Part shown: piece by piece, positions 39,203-48,681 of the stretch
How positions within the stretch are numbered: position 1 is the first letter of the stretch
How the letters are laid out: each line of letters begins with the position of its first letter
Source: Haemophilus parainfluenzae
GTDB lineage: Bacteria; Pseudomonadota; Gammaproteobacteria; Enterobacterales; Pasteurellaceae
Reading direction: 5' to 3'
Length of the DNA stretch: 64,000 nucleotides
Assembly: GCF_003252755.1 (NCBI RefSeq)
Contig: NZ_QEPT01000002.1
Coordinates: forward strand, 186,001 to 250,000
Translations under genes and position numbers: made by a program
Notes under the pieces: model-generated
The model's database searches: none
What the model saw: the letters and a program-made list of their open reading frames with translations, nothing else
What the model was told of the DNA's origin: nothing

Positions 39203-39219
39203 CACTGGTCGGAACACTT
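39203..39219. promoter_or_regulatory. FadR-like site upstream of fadL
   Basis: CACTGGTCGGAACACTT contains the FadR core TGGTCNGA and matches the 17-bp consensus at most fixed positions, although the right half is weaker. It lies about 92 bp upstream of fadL, which FadR represses in E. coli. Confidence 0.45.
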
Positions 39220-39310
39220 TTAAATTAATCTAAAATAATTTGCACTCCATTTATTGGAGTTTTAGAATCTCGCGGATTTTTTCATTATTATTAATAACAA
39301 AAGGTTCCAA

Positions 39311-40681
39311 ATGACAAAATTTAATAAAACGCTATTAGCAATGACCACATTGTTAGCAGCAAGCGGTGCAAATGCAGCCGCATTCCAATTAGCAGAAGTT
39401 TCTACATCCGGTCTTGGTCGTGCTTATGCCGGTGAAGCAGCAATTGTTGATAATGCTGCAGTAGTTGCAACTAACCCTGCATTAATGAGTTTATTCAAAA
39501 CTAATCAATTCTCTGTGGGTGGCGTTTATGTGGATTCTAAAATTCACATGAGTGGTCCAGTTACAGTTAATGCACTAGGTCGTACCGTTGCTGTTGGTTC
39601 TGCAGCTCATAATAGTGTTGTTCCTGGTTCATTGATTCCAAATATGTATTTTGTGGCACCAATTAATGACAAATTTGCCATTGGTGGTGGTATGAATGTG
39701 AATTTTGGATTAAAAAGTGAATATGAATCAGATTACAATGCAGGTGTATTCGGCGGTAAAACCGATTTAAGCGCGATTAACTTAAATTTAAGCGGTTCAT
39801 ATCGTGTTTCTCAAGGTTTAACTGCTGGTGTGGGGTTAAATGCAGTTTATGCCAAAGCAGAAATTGAACGTCGTGCTGGTATTTTAAGTGATGCAGTAAA
39901 AAATGTTGCACCATTAGTTCCTGGACTAGTTAAAGCAGGAAAAATTCCTCAAAGTGCTGCCGCATCTTTAGCTCGCTTACAAGGAGTGAATAAAGAAACT
40001 GTACTAACCCACTTACAAGATAAAAATGCATGGGGTTTCGGTTGGAATGCAGGTTTAGTGTACGAGTTTAACGAAAATAACCGTGTTGGTTTAGCCTATC
40101 ATTCAAAAGTCGATATTGACTTTGAAGATGATAATGCTGTGAGTGCGAGTCGTACTATTCGTGGTCAAGGCCCTGCTGCAGGTGGATTAACATTACACTT
40201 ACCAGATTATTTAGAATTATCAGGTTTCCACCAAGTGACAGATAATTTGGCATTGCACTATAGCTACAAATTTACACATTGGAGCCGTTTCAAAGAGTTA
40301 CACGCCACCTTTAATGACGGTGAACTTGCTTTCCATAAAGATGAAAAATACCGTAGCAATTCTCGTTATGCATTAGGTACAACCTATAATGTAAATGATA
40401 AATTAACGCTTCGTGCCGGTATAGCTTATGATGAAGCGGCAGCACCAACAGAACATGTGAGTGCATCTATTCCAGATACAGATCGTATGTGGTATAGCGT
40501 AGGGGCAACTTATAAATTTACCCCGAATCTTTCTATTGATGCGGGCTTTGCGCACTTACGTGGTAAAAAAATTCACTTCACCGAAAGCCAACCAATTGGT
40601 GGTTTAGCAACAGTAACAGCGAATTATACCTCTAAAGCAAGTGCTAACCTTTATGGTTTAAACTTAAACTACAGTTTCTAA
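39311..40681 (+). CDS. fadL: Outer-membrane long-chain fatty acid transporter (FadL/OmpP1)
   Basis: The 456-residue protein has a signal peptide (MTKFNKTLLAMTTLLAASGANA) and then the FadL hatch start AAFQLAEVSTSGLGRAYAGEAAIVDNAAVVATNPA, which contains the NPA motif. A beta-barrel follows and ends with aromatic LYGLNLNYSF. It corresponds to H. influenzae outer-membrane protein P1. It imports long-chain fatty acids. Haemophilus generally uses these for phospholipids rather than beta-oxidation. A FadR-like site lies upstream and a strong terminator downstream. Confidence 0.95.
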   Translation: MTKFNKTLLAMTTLLAASGANAAAFQLAEVSTSGLGRAYAGEAAIVDNAAVVATNPALMSLFKTNQFSVGGVYVDSKIHMSGPVTVNALGRTVAVGSAAHNSVVPGSLIPNMYFVAPINDKFAIGGGMNVNFGLKSEYESDYNAGVFGGKTDLSAINLNLSGSYRVSQGLTAGVGLNAVYAKAEIERRAGILSDAVKNVAPLVPGLVKAGKIPQSAAASLARLQGVNKETVLTHLQDKNAWGFGWNAGLVYEFNENNRVGLAYHSKVDIDFEDDNAVSASRTIRGQGPAAGGLTLHLPDYLELSGFHQVTDNLALHYSYKFTHWSRFKELHATFNDGELAFHKDEKYRSNSRYALGTTYNVNDKLTLRAGIAYDEAAAPTEHVSASIPDTDRMWYSVGATYKFTPNLSIDAGFAHLRGKKIHFTESQPIGGLATVTANYTSKASANLYGLNLNYSF

Positions 40682-40707
40682 TTTGTTAAAAATTTAGCAT
40701 AATACGC

Positions 40708-40740
40708 AGCACACCGAATGCAGGTTCGGTGTGCTTTTTT
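40708..40740 (+). terminator. Terminator of fadL
   Basis: AGCACACCGAA-tgcagg-TTCGGTGTGCT is a long perfect stem followed by TTTTT. Confidence 0.92.
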
Positions 40741-40771
40741 CTTATATGGTCCCATAAAAAACGGGAGAAAA

Positions 40772-41311
40772 ATGACCGCACTTTTTTATGCTTATATGGA
40801 TTCACCAATCGGTCGGTTATTAATGCTTTCTGATGGTGAAAACCTTACAAATTTAGATTGTGAGTTAGAACAAACCACGCCAAATCCAAATTGGATTTTA
40901 CGAGAAGATTTACCGCTTTTTGAAAAAGTGCGGTGCGCTTTAAGGCGTTATTTTAATGGCGAGCCAGAAAGTTTCTCCGATATTCCTTTATCGCCTAAAG
41001 GTACCGCATTTCAACAAGCGATTTGGAAAGCATTGCGTCAAATTCCTTATGGTAAAACAGCCAGTTATGGTGGATTAGCCGAAAGTATTAATAACCCTAA
41101 GGCGGTGCGAGCAGTTGGCGGTGCTGTTGGGAGTAATCCCATTAGTATTATCATTCCATGTCATCGTGTATTAGGGAAAAAATGTGAAATCACTGGTTTT
41201 GGTGGTGGATTGCCAGCAAAACGCTTTTTATTGAAGTTAGAAAATATTCCTTACATCGACAAAGGCGTAGAATACGTTAAACCGAAATTATTGAAGAAAT
41301 ACCACGCATGA
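40772..41311 (+). CDS. ogt: Methylated-DNA-protein-cysteine methyltransferase
   Basis: Suicide DNA repair enzyme that removes methyl groups from O6-methylguanine. The 179-residue product has the active site [10 protein letters not shown] with the acceptor cysteine, and [14 protein letters not shown] with [10 protein letters not shown] in the DNA-binding region. GGGAG precedes the ATG. An uptake signal overlaps the start codon, so residues 2-4 (TAL) are encoded by it. In-frame starts inside the fadL terminator are rejected. It overlaps mutH by ATGA. Confidence 0.94.
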   Translation: MTALFYAYMDSPIGRLLMLSDGENLTNLDCELEQTTPNPNWILREDLPLFEKVRCALRRYFNGEPESFSDIPLSPKGTAFQQAIWKALRQIPYGKTASYGGLAESINNPKAVRAVGGAVGSNPISIIIPCHRVLGKKCEITGFGGGLPAKRFLLKLENIPYIDKGVEYVKPKLLKKYHA

Positions 41312-41979
41312 TCCCACAAACCGAACAAGCCTTATTAGAAAAAGCGCAATCTATTGCGGGGTTAACCTTTGGCGAACTTGCAGATGAGTTAAATATTCCT
41401 GTTCCGCCTGATTTAAAACGCGATAAAGGTTGGGTTGGAATGTTGCTTGAAACCGCATTAGGAGCGACTGCCGGCAGTAAAGCAGAACAGGACTTTTCCC
41501 ATTTAGGCATTGAATTAAAAACGTTACCCATTAATACCGAAGGTTTTCCGTTGGAAACCACGTTTGTGAGCATTGCGCCCTTGGTTCAAAACGCTGGGGT
41601 AAATTGGGAAAATTCACACGTTCGTCATAAATTATCGAAAGTCTTGTGGATTCCCATTGAAGGCAGTCGAGATATTCCTTTGCGTGAGCGCCATATTGGC
41701 CAACCTATCTTATGGCAACCTTCGACTGAACAAGAACATCAATTACGCCAAGATTGGGAAGAGTTGATGGATTATATTGTGCTCGGAAAGTTAGATCAGA
41801 TTACGGCACGTATTGGTGAAGTCATGCAACTGCGTCCAAAAGGCGCAAACAGTAAGGCCATTACAAAAGGCATTGGTAAAAATGGGGAAGTGATTGATAC
41901 CTTGCCTTTGGGCTTTTATTTACGTAAAGAGTTTACTGCAGGTATTTTGAAGGCGTTTCTAGATAATAAAAATGGGTGA
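41308..41979 (+). CDS. mutH: DNA mismatch repair endonuclease MutH
   Basis: Nicks the unmethylated GATC strand during mismatch repair. The 223-residue product has the active-site set E48, D62, E69 and K71 ([26 protein letters not shown] split across these positions), matching E56, D70, E77 and K79 of E. coli with a constant offset. The start ATGA overlaps the ogt stop, giving a two-gene DNA-repair operon. Its stop lies within the downstream hairpin. Confidence 0.95.
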   Translation: MIPQTEQALLEKAQSIAGLTFGELADELNIPVPPDLKRDKGWVGMLLETALGATAGSKAEQDFSHLGIELKTLPINTEGFPLETTFVSIAPLVQNAGVNWENSHVRHKLSKVLWIPIEGSRDIPLRERHIGQPILWQPSTEQEHQLRQDWEELMDYIVLGKLDQITARIGEVMQLRPKGANSKAITKGIGKNGEVIDTLPLGFYLRKEFTAGILKAFLDNKNG

Positions 41980-41998
41980 ATCATCACCCATTTTTTTA
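41971..41998. terminator. Terminator between mutH and tilS
   Basis: AATGGGTGA-atca-TCACCCATT then TTTTTT. The left arm includes the mutH stop codon, and the T-run reaches the tilS stop codon. Confidence 0.88.
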
Positions 41999-43288
41999 TT
42001 TCTCTAAGTTCTGAAAAACACGGAAAAAACCCACCGCACTTTGTAAAGTCTCACCATAAAAAATGAGTGGAATGCGATTCCGTTGCCAAGGCGGAACACC
42101 GAGCTCTTGCCAGATTTTTTTCATGGTTTCGGCAGGGCGATTATGCTGTCGTTTCACTTTGCCAGTATAAGCAAATCGTATTTGAATCGGTTCTTGTGTA
42201 TCGGCAAGTTGAACCTGTTTTTCGTTCCAATTGACTAAAATGCCTTTCGCGTTGTGGGCTGCACAAATTGTTCCAAGATTATCAGGCAAGGTAATCTGTT
42301 GATTTAATGGCATATCAATACAAGTTTGCGACAAATCAACGAATTTTCCTGTTAAATAGAGACATTGTTGATAGCGGCGAATAATATGCTCTCCAAGTTG
42401 AAATTGTGGAGATGCCTCAATTTTGGCCTTAATCACATCATCAATAATATGCATTAATTGAACCTGCGTAGGCATGGCAATCTGATTTTTTGCCAACCAC
42501 ATTCGTAAAAGTGCGGTTTGTTTTTGCGATGAATAGCCTAGAAAATTTACGAGTGAAAACTGTTTTTGATCCTCAAGAAGATGCTGCTCAAAGCAAGGTT
42601 GTAATAATTCATTAATTAGTTGTTGTTGCTCAAAACAATGTTGTGCGGCACGCTGAACTGCATGATCAAAATGCCCCCAGCGTTGGCATATTTCAGGCAA
42701 AATTTGGTTGCGTAAAAAATTGCGATCGTAATAATTATCTTGATTACTTTCGTCTTCGACCCAAGACAGATTTTCTTGATGAATGTAATCTTCTAATTCA
42801 CTTCGTCTAAAAGAAAGGAGCGGGCGTAGAATAGGCATCCCAAATAATTGGCTTTCTTTTTGCATAGCACCTAAACCTTGTAATCCCGCGCCTCGTTTGA
42901 GCGCCAGGAAAAAGGTTTCAGTTTGATCATTTAAATGATGCGCAGTGACCAGATATTCATCTGGCTGAATATGTTTTAAAATCGCCTGATAACGGGCTTC
43001 TCTAGCGCCGGCTTCAATGCCATCATGCATTTCCACTTTGACTTTTTCAATAATAAGTGGAATGGCAAATTGTTTACAGCGTTGTTGGCAATGTGCAGTC
43101 CAAGCATCCGCATTCGGGCTTAATCCGTGATGGATATGGATAGCTCGCAGGCTTAAGTGCGGTCGTTTTTCTCTGAGTTTTTTAACTAAAGAAAGCAGTG
43201 CAGTTGAATCCAAACCACCGCTAAAAGCGGTGAGAAGCTTATTGGCGGTGGTTGGAATTTGTGCTTGGAATAATGAAAAAAGATCCAT
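41996..43288 (-). CDS. tilS: tRNA(Ile)-lysidine synthase
   Basis: Converts C34 of the CAU-anticodon tRNA-Ile to lysidine. The 430-residue product has the N-type ATP pyrophosphatase P-loop LTAFSGGLDSTALLS, HIHHGLSPNADAWTAHCQ and AHHLNDQTETFFL, then the TilS substrate-binding and C-terminal domains. Its ATG shares a base with the pdxY stop, so it is translated in tandem with pdxY. Three uptake signals lie in or near it. Confidence 0.95.
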   Translation of the reverse strand: MDLFSLFQAQIPTTANKLLTAFSGGLDSTALLSLVKKLREKRPHLSLRAIHIHHGLSPNADAWTAHCQQRCKQFAIPLIIEKVKVEMHDGIEAGAREARYQAILKHIQPDEYLVTAHHLNDQTETFFLALKRGAGLQGLGAMQKESQLFGMPILRPLLSFRRSELEDYIHQENLSWVEDESNQDNYYDRNFLRNQILPEICQRWGHFDHAVQRAAQHCFEQQQLINELLQPCFEQHLLEDQKQFSLVNFLGYSSQKQTALLRMWLAKNQIAMPTQVQLMHIIDDVIKAKIEASPQFQLGEHIIRRYQQCLYLTGKFVDLSQTCIDMPLNQQITLPDNLGTICAAHNAKGILVNWNEKQVQLADTQEPIQIRFAYTGKVKRQHNRPAETMKKIWQELGVPPWQRNRIPLIFYGETLQSAVGFFRVFQNLEK

Positions 43289-44154
43289 TAGGCAACTTTA
43301 ACAGCTTTGTAGTTTGTGCTTGGATTTAAGATCTCAAAACGTGCAGCAATAGGTTGGAGTTCGTAAGATTTCAAATCAAAGGTGGTTTTCATTACGCCTG
43401 CAACAGCATTATTCATTTTTTCAAAAGCTTCAACATCGTTGCCACAGTTTAAGTAATGCGCCAAGAAAGTCCCCGCAATTAAATCACCCACACCAACAGG
43501 TTCAAAGTTAAATTTATAAAGCGGACGGCTTAAATGCCATACACCTTCAGGTGTCGCCATAATAATTTCAAAGGTATCAGGATCATTTAATTTACCTGCT
43601 TTTCCTAGGTGTTTGACCAACACTTTTTTCACACCTTTGGCCACTAATGCATTGGCGGCTTTCAGCACATCGTCAAACGTATTGATAGGGAAGTCAGAAA
43701 GCGTACGAAGTTCGGAAAGATTTGGGGTCATGATATCCGCACGTGGAATGGCTTTTTCAATTAAGCGTTCACGTACACCATCAGCTACTACGCAGACTTT
43801 TTCGGCATTTGGCATCACAGGATCGCACAAGTAAAGTGCATTTGGGTTACGTGCTTTGATTTTTTCTAAAGCATAGATAATTTTGTCAACTTGCTCAGCT
43901 GAACCTAAATAGCCAGAAAGCAATGCATCACATTCTTGCAGTTTTCCAATGGCATCTAAACCGTTAGCGATCTCACCAATTTGTTCTTGTGGAATCACCA
44001 TGCCTGTCCATTTGCCATATTGGGTGTGGTTAGAAAATTGCACAGTATTGAGTGCCCATACATCTACGCCTAATAGCTGCATTGGAAAGGTGGCAGATTT
44101 ATTGCCGGCAAAACCATAAACCACGTGAGATTGAATGGCTAATACATTTTTCAT
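43288..44154 (-). CDS. pdxY: Pyridoxal kinase PdxY
   Basis: Phosphorylates pyridoxal in the vitamin B6 salvage pathway. The 288-residue ribokinase-fold product starts [25 protein letters not shown], and has YLCDPVMPN and the ATP/anion-hole motif [19 protein letters not shown] with the catalytic aspartate. Length and motifs fit PdxY rather than PdxK. It leads tilS. Confidence 0.94.
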   Translation of the reverse strand: MKNVLAIQSHVVYGFAGNKSATFPMQLLGVDVWALNTVQFSNHTQYGKWTGMVIPQEQIGEIANGLDAIGKLQECDALLSGYLGSAEQVDKIIYALEKIKARNPNALYLCDPVMPNAEKVCVVADGVRERLIEKAIPRADIMTPNLSELRTLSDFPINTFDDVLKAANALVAKGVKKVLVKHLGKAGKLNDPDTFEIIMATPEGVWHLSRPLYKFNFEPVGVGDLIAGTFLAHYLNCGNDVEAFEKMNNAVAGVMKTTFDLKSYELQPIAARFEILNPSTNYKAVKVA

Positions 44155-44230
44155 TTTGAACTCCTTTTACATTATTTTTATTTTAGTGTTGATACTTTTG
44201 CTCGTATCTATGCCTTATTCTCAAAACACA

Positions 44231-44260
44231 AAAAGAGCGGTTAAACTAACCGCTCTTTTT
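44231..44260. terminator. Terminator of accA with AAGAGCGGT arms
   Basis: AAAAGAGCGGTTA/TAACCGCTCTTTT perfect 13-bp stem with T-runs. The arms are one base from the uptake signal. Confidence 0.88.
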
Positions 44261-44268
44261 CTATTTTA

Positions 44269-45216
44269 TTAACAATAACCGTAAGACATTAAACGTTCAT
44301 AACGTCTTTCTAATAAGCCATCTTTGTCGAAGGTATCGAGTTCGTTTAGTTCTTCAACAAGGCATTGTTTTAAATTACGTGCCATTTCATGATAATTACG
44401 ATGTGCACCACCTAATGGCTCTTGAACGATATTATCAATTAAACCTAACTCTTTTAAACGAGTTGCGGTTAAGCCCATGACTTCTGCTGCGGTTGACGCT
44501 TTTTCTGCGCTTTTCCATAAGATAGAAGCACAGCCTTCTGGTGAAATAACAGAATAGGTTGAATATTGCAACATATTCACTTTGTCACCGACACCAATAG
44601 CTAATGCACCACCAGAACCGCCTTCACCGATTACCGTACAGATAACAGGCACTTTTAAGGTAGACATTTCACGTAAGTTACGAGCAATGGCTTCAGATTG
44701 ACCACGTTCTTCCGCACCGATGCCCGGGTAAGCCCCTGGTGTGTCGATAAAGGTAATGATAGGTAAGTTAAAACGCTCAGCCATTTGCATTAAACGTAAT
44801 GCTTTACGATAGCCTTCAGGTGCTGGCATACCAAAGTTACGTGTTACTTTATCTTTTACTGTACGACCTTTTTGGTGACCGATAATCATTACCGCGCGAC
44901 CATCTAAACGAGCAAGACCACCTACGATTGCTTTATCATCTGCAAAGGCACGATCGCCTGCAAGTTCTTGGAAATCAGTAAAAATATGTTCGATATAATC
45001 AAGCGTGTATGGACGATTTGGGTGACGTGCCATACGAGAAACCTGCCATGCATCAAGATTTGCAAAGGTTTTTTTGGTTAATTCATCGCTTTTCTTTTGT
45101 AAGCGTTTAATTTCATCGTGTAAATCAATTTTGTCATCAGATGCTGAACGTAGCGCTTCAATTTTGGCTTCAAGTTCAGCAATAGGTAATTCAAAATCTA
45201 AATATTCTTGGCTCAT
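44269..45216 (-). CDS. accA: Acetyl-CoA carboxylase carboxyltransferase subunit alpha
   Basis: Half of the carboxyltransferase that makes malonyl-CoA for fatty acid synthesis. The 315-residue product has [52 protein letters not shown] and [15 protein letters not shown], all diagnostic. It follows znuB on the same strand after 87 bp and ends at a strong terminator. Confidence 0.97.
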   Translation of the reverse strand: MSQEYLDFELPIAELEAKIEALRSASDDKIDLHDEIKRLQKKSDELTKKTFANLDAWQVSRMARHPNRPYTLDYIEHIFTDFQELAGDRAFADDKAIVGGLARLDGRAVMIIGHQKGRTVKDKVTRNFGMPAPEGYRKALRLMQMAERFNLPIITFIDTPGAYPGIGAEERGQSEAIARNLREMSTLKVPVICTVIGEGGSGGALAIGVGDKVNMLQYSTYSVISPEGCASILWKSAEKASTAAEVMGLTATRLKELGLIDNIVQEPLGGAHRNYHEMARNLKQCLVEELNELDTFDKDGLLERRYERLMSYGYC

Positions 45217-45303
45217 TTCTTATCCTAAAATATCGTCAAAAGTTGCCCGCACTTTATCAAGATTTAAGGTGCGGTGCAAATGGTTTTCACTGGTTGGAGC
45301 GGA

Positions 45304-46089
45304 TTATAAATATTCCTTTTTTAGTAATGATAACAAAAACAAAAATGCGGAACAAATCACGACAGAAGGCCCCGCAGCGGTATCATAAAAGGCGGAAAGG
45401 AATAACCCGCCAACGACGGAAAGCATACTGATTAAAATGGCAATAAATACCATTTGTTCAGGTGTTTTGGCAAAACGTCTTGCTGTTGCGGCGGGAATAA
45501 TTAATAGCGATGTAATAATCAGGGCTCCAACAAACTTCATGCTTAAGGCAATCGTCAGTGCGGTCAAAATCATTAAGATGAATCGCATTTTTTTAATGTT
45601 AATGCCCTCCACTTGAGCCAGTTCAGGTGAAACTGTGGTGGAGAGTAAGGCTTGCCAGAAGTAAAGCAGTGTGCCTAATACAATAACAACACCCGCGCCA
45701 ATATAAGGTAAATCGTTAAAATTAATGGCAAGCAAATCCCCAAAAAGATAACTCATTAAATCTACACGGACATTTTTAAGTAAGCCAACTGTGACTACAC
45801 CAAGAGAAAGACAACTGTGTGCGATAATCCCTAAAAGGGTATCCACTGAAAATTGCGTGTTACTTTCGAGCCATACCATCAATACAGCGAGAATAATCGT
45901 CAAAATTACAATGGCAACATAAGGATTAATTTGTAGGAAAATCCCTAACGCCACACCAAGCAAGGCCGAGTGGGAAAGGGTATCACCAAAATAAGCCATT
46001 TTACGCCACACCACAAAAGCACCCAGTGGTGCGGTAATTAAGGAAAGCAGTAATCCCGTAAGCAAGGCGGGAAATAAAATCTCAAACAT
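45304..46089 (-). CDS. znuB: Zinc ABC transporter permease ZnuB
   Basis: Inner-membrane channel of the ZnuABC zinc importer. The 261-residue product has seven to eight hydrophobic segments and family signatures MAYFGDTLSHSALLGVALG and PEGINIKK-like VEGINIKKMRFILMILTALTIALSMKFVGALIITSLLIIPAATAR. It follows znuC by 9 bp. The periplasmic binding protein gene znuA is not in this window. Confidence 0.93.
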   Translation of the reverse strand: MFEILFPALLTGLLLSLITAPLGAFVVWRKMAYFGDTLSHSALLGVALGIFLQINPYVAIVILTIILAVLMVWLESNTQFSVDTLLGIIAHSCLSLGVVTVGLLKNVRVDLMSYLFGDLLAINFNDLPYIGAGVVIVLGTLLYFWQALLSTTVSPELAQVEGINIKKMRFILMILTALTIALSMKFVGALIITSLLIIPAATARRFAKTPEQMVFIAILISMLSVVGGLFLSAFYDTAAGPSVVICSAFLFLLSLLKKEYL

Positions 46090-46098
46090 GATTTTTCC

Positions 46099-46893
46099 TT
46101 ATTGTTGGCATTCAGATGGATTGGCACTGCAACTACAAACATCACCGTGCATATTATGATGATGATTATGATGGTGCGTATAAAAGCCCACATTTTGTGA
46201 GATTTGGTTGCCCCAAAGGCGTATAAATGTTGGATCATTCGATAAACTTTCGGGTGTGCCGGCACAGCGAATATGTTGATTGATGCACAACACTTCTTTA
46301 CTGTCCGCCATCACGATATGCAAATCATGGGAAACCATTAAAACCGCACAATTTAAGGCTTGTTGAGTACGGTGAATCAGCTGATAAAGTTCAGCTTGAC
46401 CATTAATATCGACCCCTTGAGTTGGTTCATCTAGCACCAGTAAATTGGGTTTGTTCAAAATCGCACGAGCTAATAACACGCGTTGCATTTCCCCACCTGA
46501 GAGTTTTTGCATATTATTTTTTCTCAAATGAGTGATAGAGAGTTGCTCAAGTGCGGTTGATATTTCTTGCGTTTTAACACCTTTTTTGAGTGCCAGAAAA
46601 CGCTCAACCGTCATTGGTAAGCTGTGATCGAGGTGAATTTTTTGTGGGACATAGCCAATTCTGACATTGGTGCTATAAATCACCTCACCGGATGTCGGCG
46701 GTTGTAATTTTAATAAGGTTTTCAAGAGGGTCGATTTCCCCCCACCATTTGGGCCTACAATGGTGATAATTGAATTAGGATAAATGCTGAAATTAATATC
46801 CCGTAATGCTGTCTTTTGTTCAAAGACCACATTGATATTTTTCAGCGTAATTAATGGTGTTGGTTGGGCTGGTTGAATGGCGTGAATCTGCAT
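46099..46893 (-). CDS. znuC: Zinc ABC transporter ATP-binding protein ZnuC
   Basis: The 264-residue ATPase has Walker [16 protein letters not shown], signature [14 protein letters not shown], Walker [13 protein letters not shown] and the switch histidine in [11 protein letters not shown]. The C-terminus carries a histidine/cysteine cluster ([16 protein letters not shown]) that may bind zinc and regulate transport. It is divergent from mepM; a perfect dyad lies in the shared intergenic region. Confidence 0.94.
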   Translation of the reverse strand: MQIHAIQPAQPTPLITLKNINVVFEQKTALRDINFSIYPNSIITIVGPNGGGKSTLLKTLLKLQPPTSGEVIYSTNVRIGYVPQKIHLDHSLPMTVERFLALKKGVKTQEISTALEQLSITHLRKNNMQKLSGGEMQRVLLARAILNKPNLLVLDEPTQGVDINGQAELYQLIHRTQQALNCAVLMVSHDLHIVMADSKEVLCINQHIRCAGTPESLSNDPTFIRLWGNQISQNVGFYTHHHNHHHNMHGDVCSCSANPSECQQ

Positions 46894-46959
46894 AATCCCC
46901 CCTTTAAAAATGGCTCACTAAAATAGCTCATTTCCTTGTTTTTCTCAAGAAATTCTGAC

Positions 46960-46980
46960 TATGCCTAATATTTAGGCATA
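46960..46980. promoter_or_regulatory. Perfect 9+3+9 dyad between znuC and mepM
   Basis: TATGCCTAA-tat-TTAGGCATA, arms perfect, lies 67 bp from znuC and about 91 bp from mepM. It looks like an operator for a dimeric repressor. It does not match the enteric Zur box. TTGACA follows at 46985-46990, but I see no well-spaced -10 for it. Confidence 0.6.
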
Positions 46981-47071
46981 AGATTTGACATTTTTAGGGT
47001 AAAATGAATTTTTTTTAGAGTTTGTAGTCTGAAGAGCGAAAAGCTTTTTATTCATTTTAAAGGTATCTATT

Positions 47072-48547
47072 TTGCAACACGTTAAATTAGCTAGAGATCG
47101 ACGGAAACGAAAATCCCGTATAAAAGCGGCGATTTTTTTTGCCGCACTTTTGCTTATTTTAACGGGTATTTTCCTCGCTTTTAAAGATACCGCTGATTAT
47201 GATCCTTCTTTGCAAAGTAATCTTGAGCCAGAGATGGTGGATAACGTTCAATATCAATCCCTTACACCTGAAAAAACAGAATCAGATAAGCAACAAACTC
47301 AAGCAGGCGAACATCCTGAAACTAAGCAGAATGCGAATACGGAAGATGCGACTTCTTACGATGATGATCTTCAAGCCAAAGATGATGAAGTAGATGAAAT
47401 TAAACCACAGTTTGATGAGCTAACTGATTTGCCAAAAGATGCACAAGATGCGCTCAGTGGCATTTTAGATGTAGCTGATCAGGCATTGCGTATTACCGAT
47501 CAATTTAGTCATACCGTGGTGCGTGGCGACTCTTTAAAAGACGTGTTAGAGCTTTCTGGTTTAGAAGATGATACGGCGAAAAATTTAATTGCCGAATATC
47601 CTGAATTAAAAAACTTACGCGCCGGTCAGCAGTTCTATTGGATTTTAGATAAAGAAGATCAGCTGGAGTATTTAAACTGGTTGGTGTCTGAAAAAGAAGA
47701 ACGTATTTATGAACGCACGGAAGACGGTAAGTTTAAACGCCAAATTCTAGAGAAGAAAAGTATCTGGAAGAAAGAAGTGCTAAAAGGCACGATTAACGGA
47801 TCCTTTGCTTCAAGTTTACGTGATTTAGGTTTGGATGGTCGTCAAATCAGCCAATTAAGTTCTGCGTTACAGTGGCAGGTGAGTCTCCAAAAACTCAGTA
47901 AAGGGACTAAATTTGCGATTTTAGTGTCTCGCGAATATTTAGGCGATAAATTAACGGGGCAAGGTAACGTTGAAGCGATTCATATTATAGCCGATGGTAA
48001 GAGTTATTATGGTATTCAAGCGGCGAATGGTCGTTACTACGATAAGCAAGGTGAAACTCTTGGTAAAGGCTTTGCGCGTTATCCATTACAACGCCAAGCA
48101 CGTATTTCGTCACCATTTAACCCAAATCGCCGCCATCCAGTAACGGGACGTGTTCGCCCACATAAAGGGGTAGACTTTGCTGTCGCACCAGGTACACCAG
48201 TTATTGCGCCAGCAGAAGGTGTGGTGGAAAAAGTGGCTTACCAAGCCGGTGGTGCAGGACGTTATGTTGTGATACGTCATGGTCGTGAATATCAAACGGT
48301 GTATATGCATTTAAGTCGTGCTTTAGTTCGAGCAGGGCAAGCTGTGAAGAAAGGGGAACGTATTGCATTAACAGGGAATACGGGTATTTCAACGGGGCCT
48401 CACTTGCACTACGAGTTTCATATCAATGAGCGAGCGGTGAACCCGCTTACGGTGAAATTACCAGGTACCAGCAGCGGTATGGCAACTGCAGAGCGTAAGC
48501 AATTCTTAGTCCGAGCGAAAGAAGTTGAAAGAACATTAAAATTATAG
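47072..48547 (+). CDS. mepM: Murein DD-endopeptidase MepM (YebA)
   Basis: Cleaves peptide cross-links to let new peptidoglycan in. The 491-residue product starts at TTG with AAAGG 8 nt upstream; no ATG fits. There is one N-terminal transmembrane segment (residues 18-37), an acidic linker, an OapA/LysM-like domain near residues 145-190 and a C-terminal M23/LytM domain with zinc ligands in RPHKGVDFA and GPHLHYEFH. Divergent pairing with znu genes is conserved in gammaproteobacteria. Confidence 0.93.
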   Translation: MQHVKLARDRRKRKSRIKAAIFFAALLLILTGIFLAFKDTADYDPSLQSNLEPEMVDNVQYQSLTPEKTESDKQQTQAGEHPETKQNANTEDATSYDDDLQAKDDEVDEIKPQFDELTDLPKDAQDALSGILDVADQALRITDQFSHTVVRGDSLKDVLELSGLEDDTAKNLIAEYPELKNLRAGQQFYWILDKEDQLEYLNWLVSEKEERIYERTEDGKFKRQILEKKSIWKKEVLKGTINGSFASSLRDLGLDGRQISQLSSALQWQVSLQKLSKGTKFAILVSREYLGDKLTGQGNVEAIHIIADGKSYYGIQAANGRYYDKQGETLGKGFARYPLQRQARISSPFNPNRRHPVTGRVRPHKGVDFAVAPGTPVIAPAEGVVEKVAYQAGGAGRYVVIRHGREYQTVYMHLSRALVRAGQAVKKGERIALTGNTGISTGPHLHYEFHINERAVNPLTVKLPGTSSGMATAERKQFLVRAKEVERTLKL

Positions 48548-48552
48548 TGAAT

Positions 48553-48583
48553 AAAATGCGGTCAAATTTGACCGCATTTTTTA
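48553..48583 (+). terminator. Terminator of mepM
   Basis: AAAATGCGGTCAAA/TTTGACCGCATTTT perfect stem followed by more T. Arms resemble the uptake signal with one base missing from the core. Confidence 0.88.
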
Positions 48584-48661
48584 TAGGCCTAAAAAATTAG
48601 CTGAAAACTGACCGCACTTCATCTTTTCTCTTTTTCCTCAATATGCTATTCTCTTTGCATT

Positions 48662-48676
48662 TTAGAATTATTCTCA
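48662..48676. promoter_or_regulatory. Fur-box-like site before the iron ABC operon
   Basis: The reverse complement TGAGAATAATTCTAA matches the 7-1-7 Fur motif TGATAATNATTATCA at most positions. It lies between a possible -10 box (TATGCT, 48642-48647) and the ATG at 48682, so bound Fur would block expression. Confidence 0.55.
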
Positions 48677-48681
48677 TTTTT

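Noticed and set aside
40718-40771. Upstream extension of ogt by 18 codons
   Set aside because: The start lies inside the fadL terminator stem, while the ATG at 40772 has a good GGGAG site.
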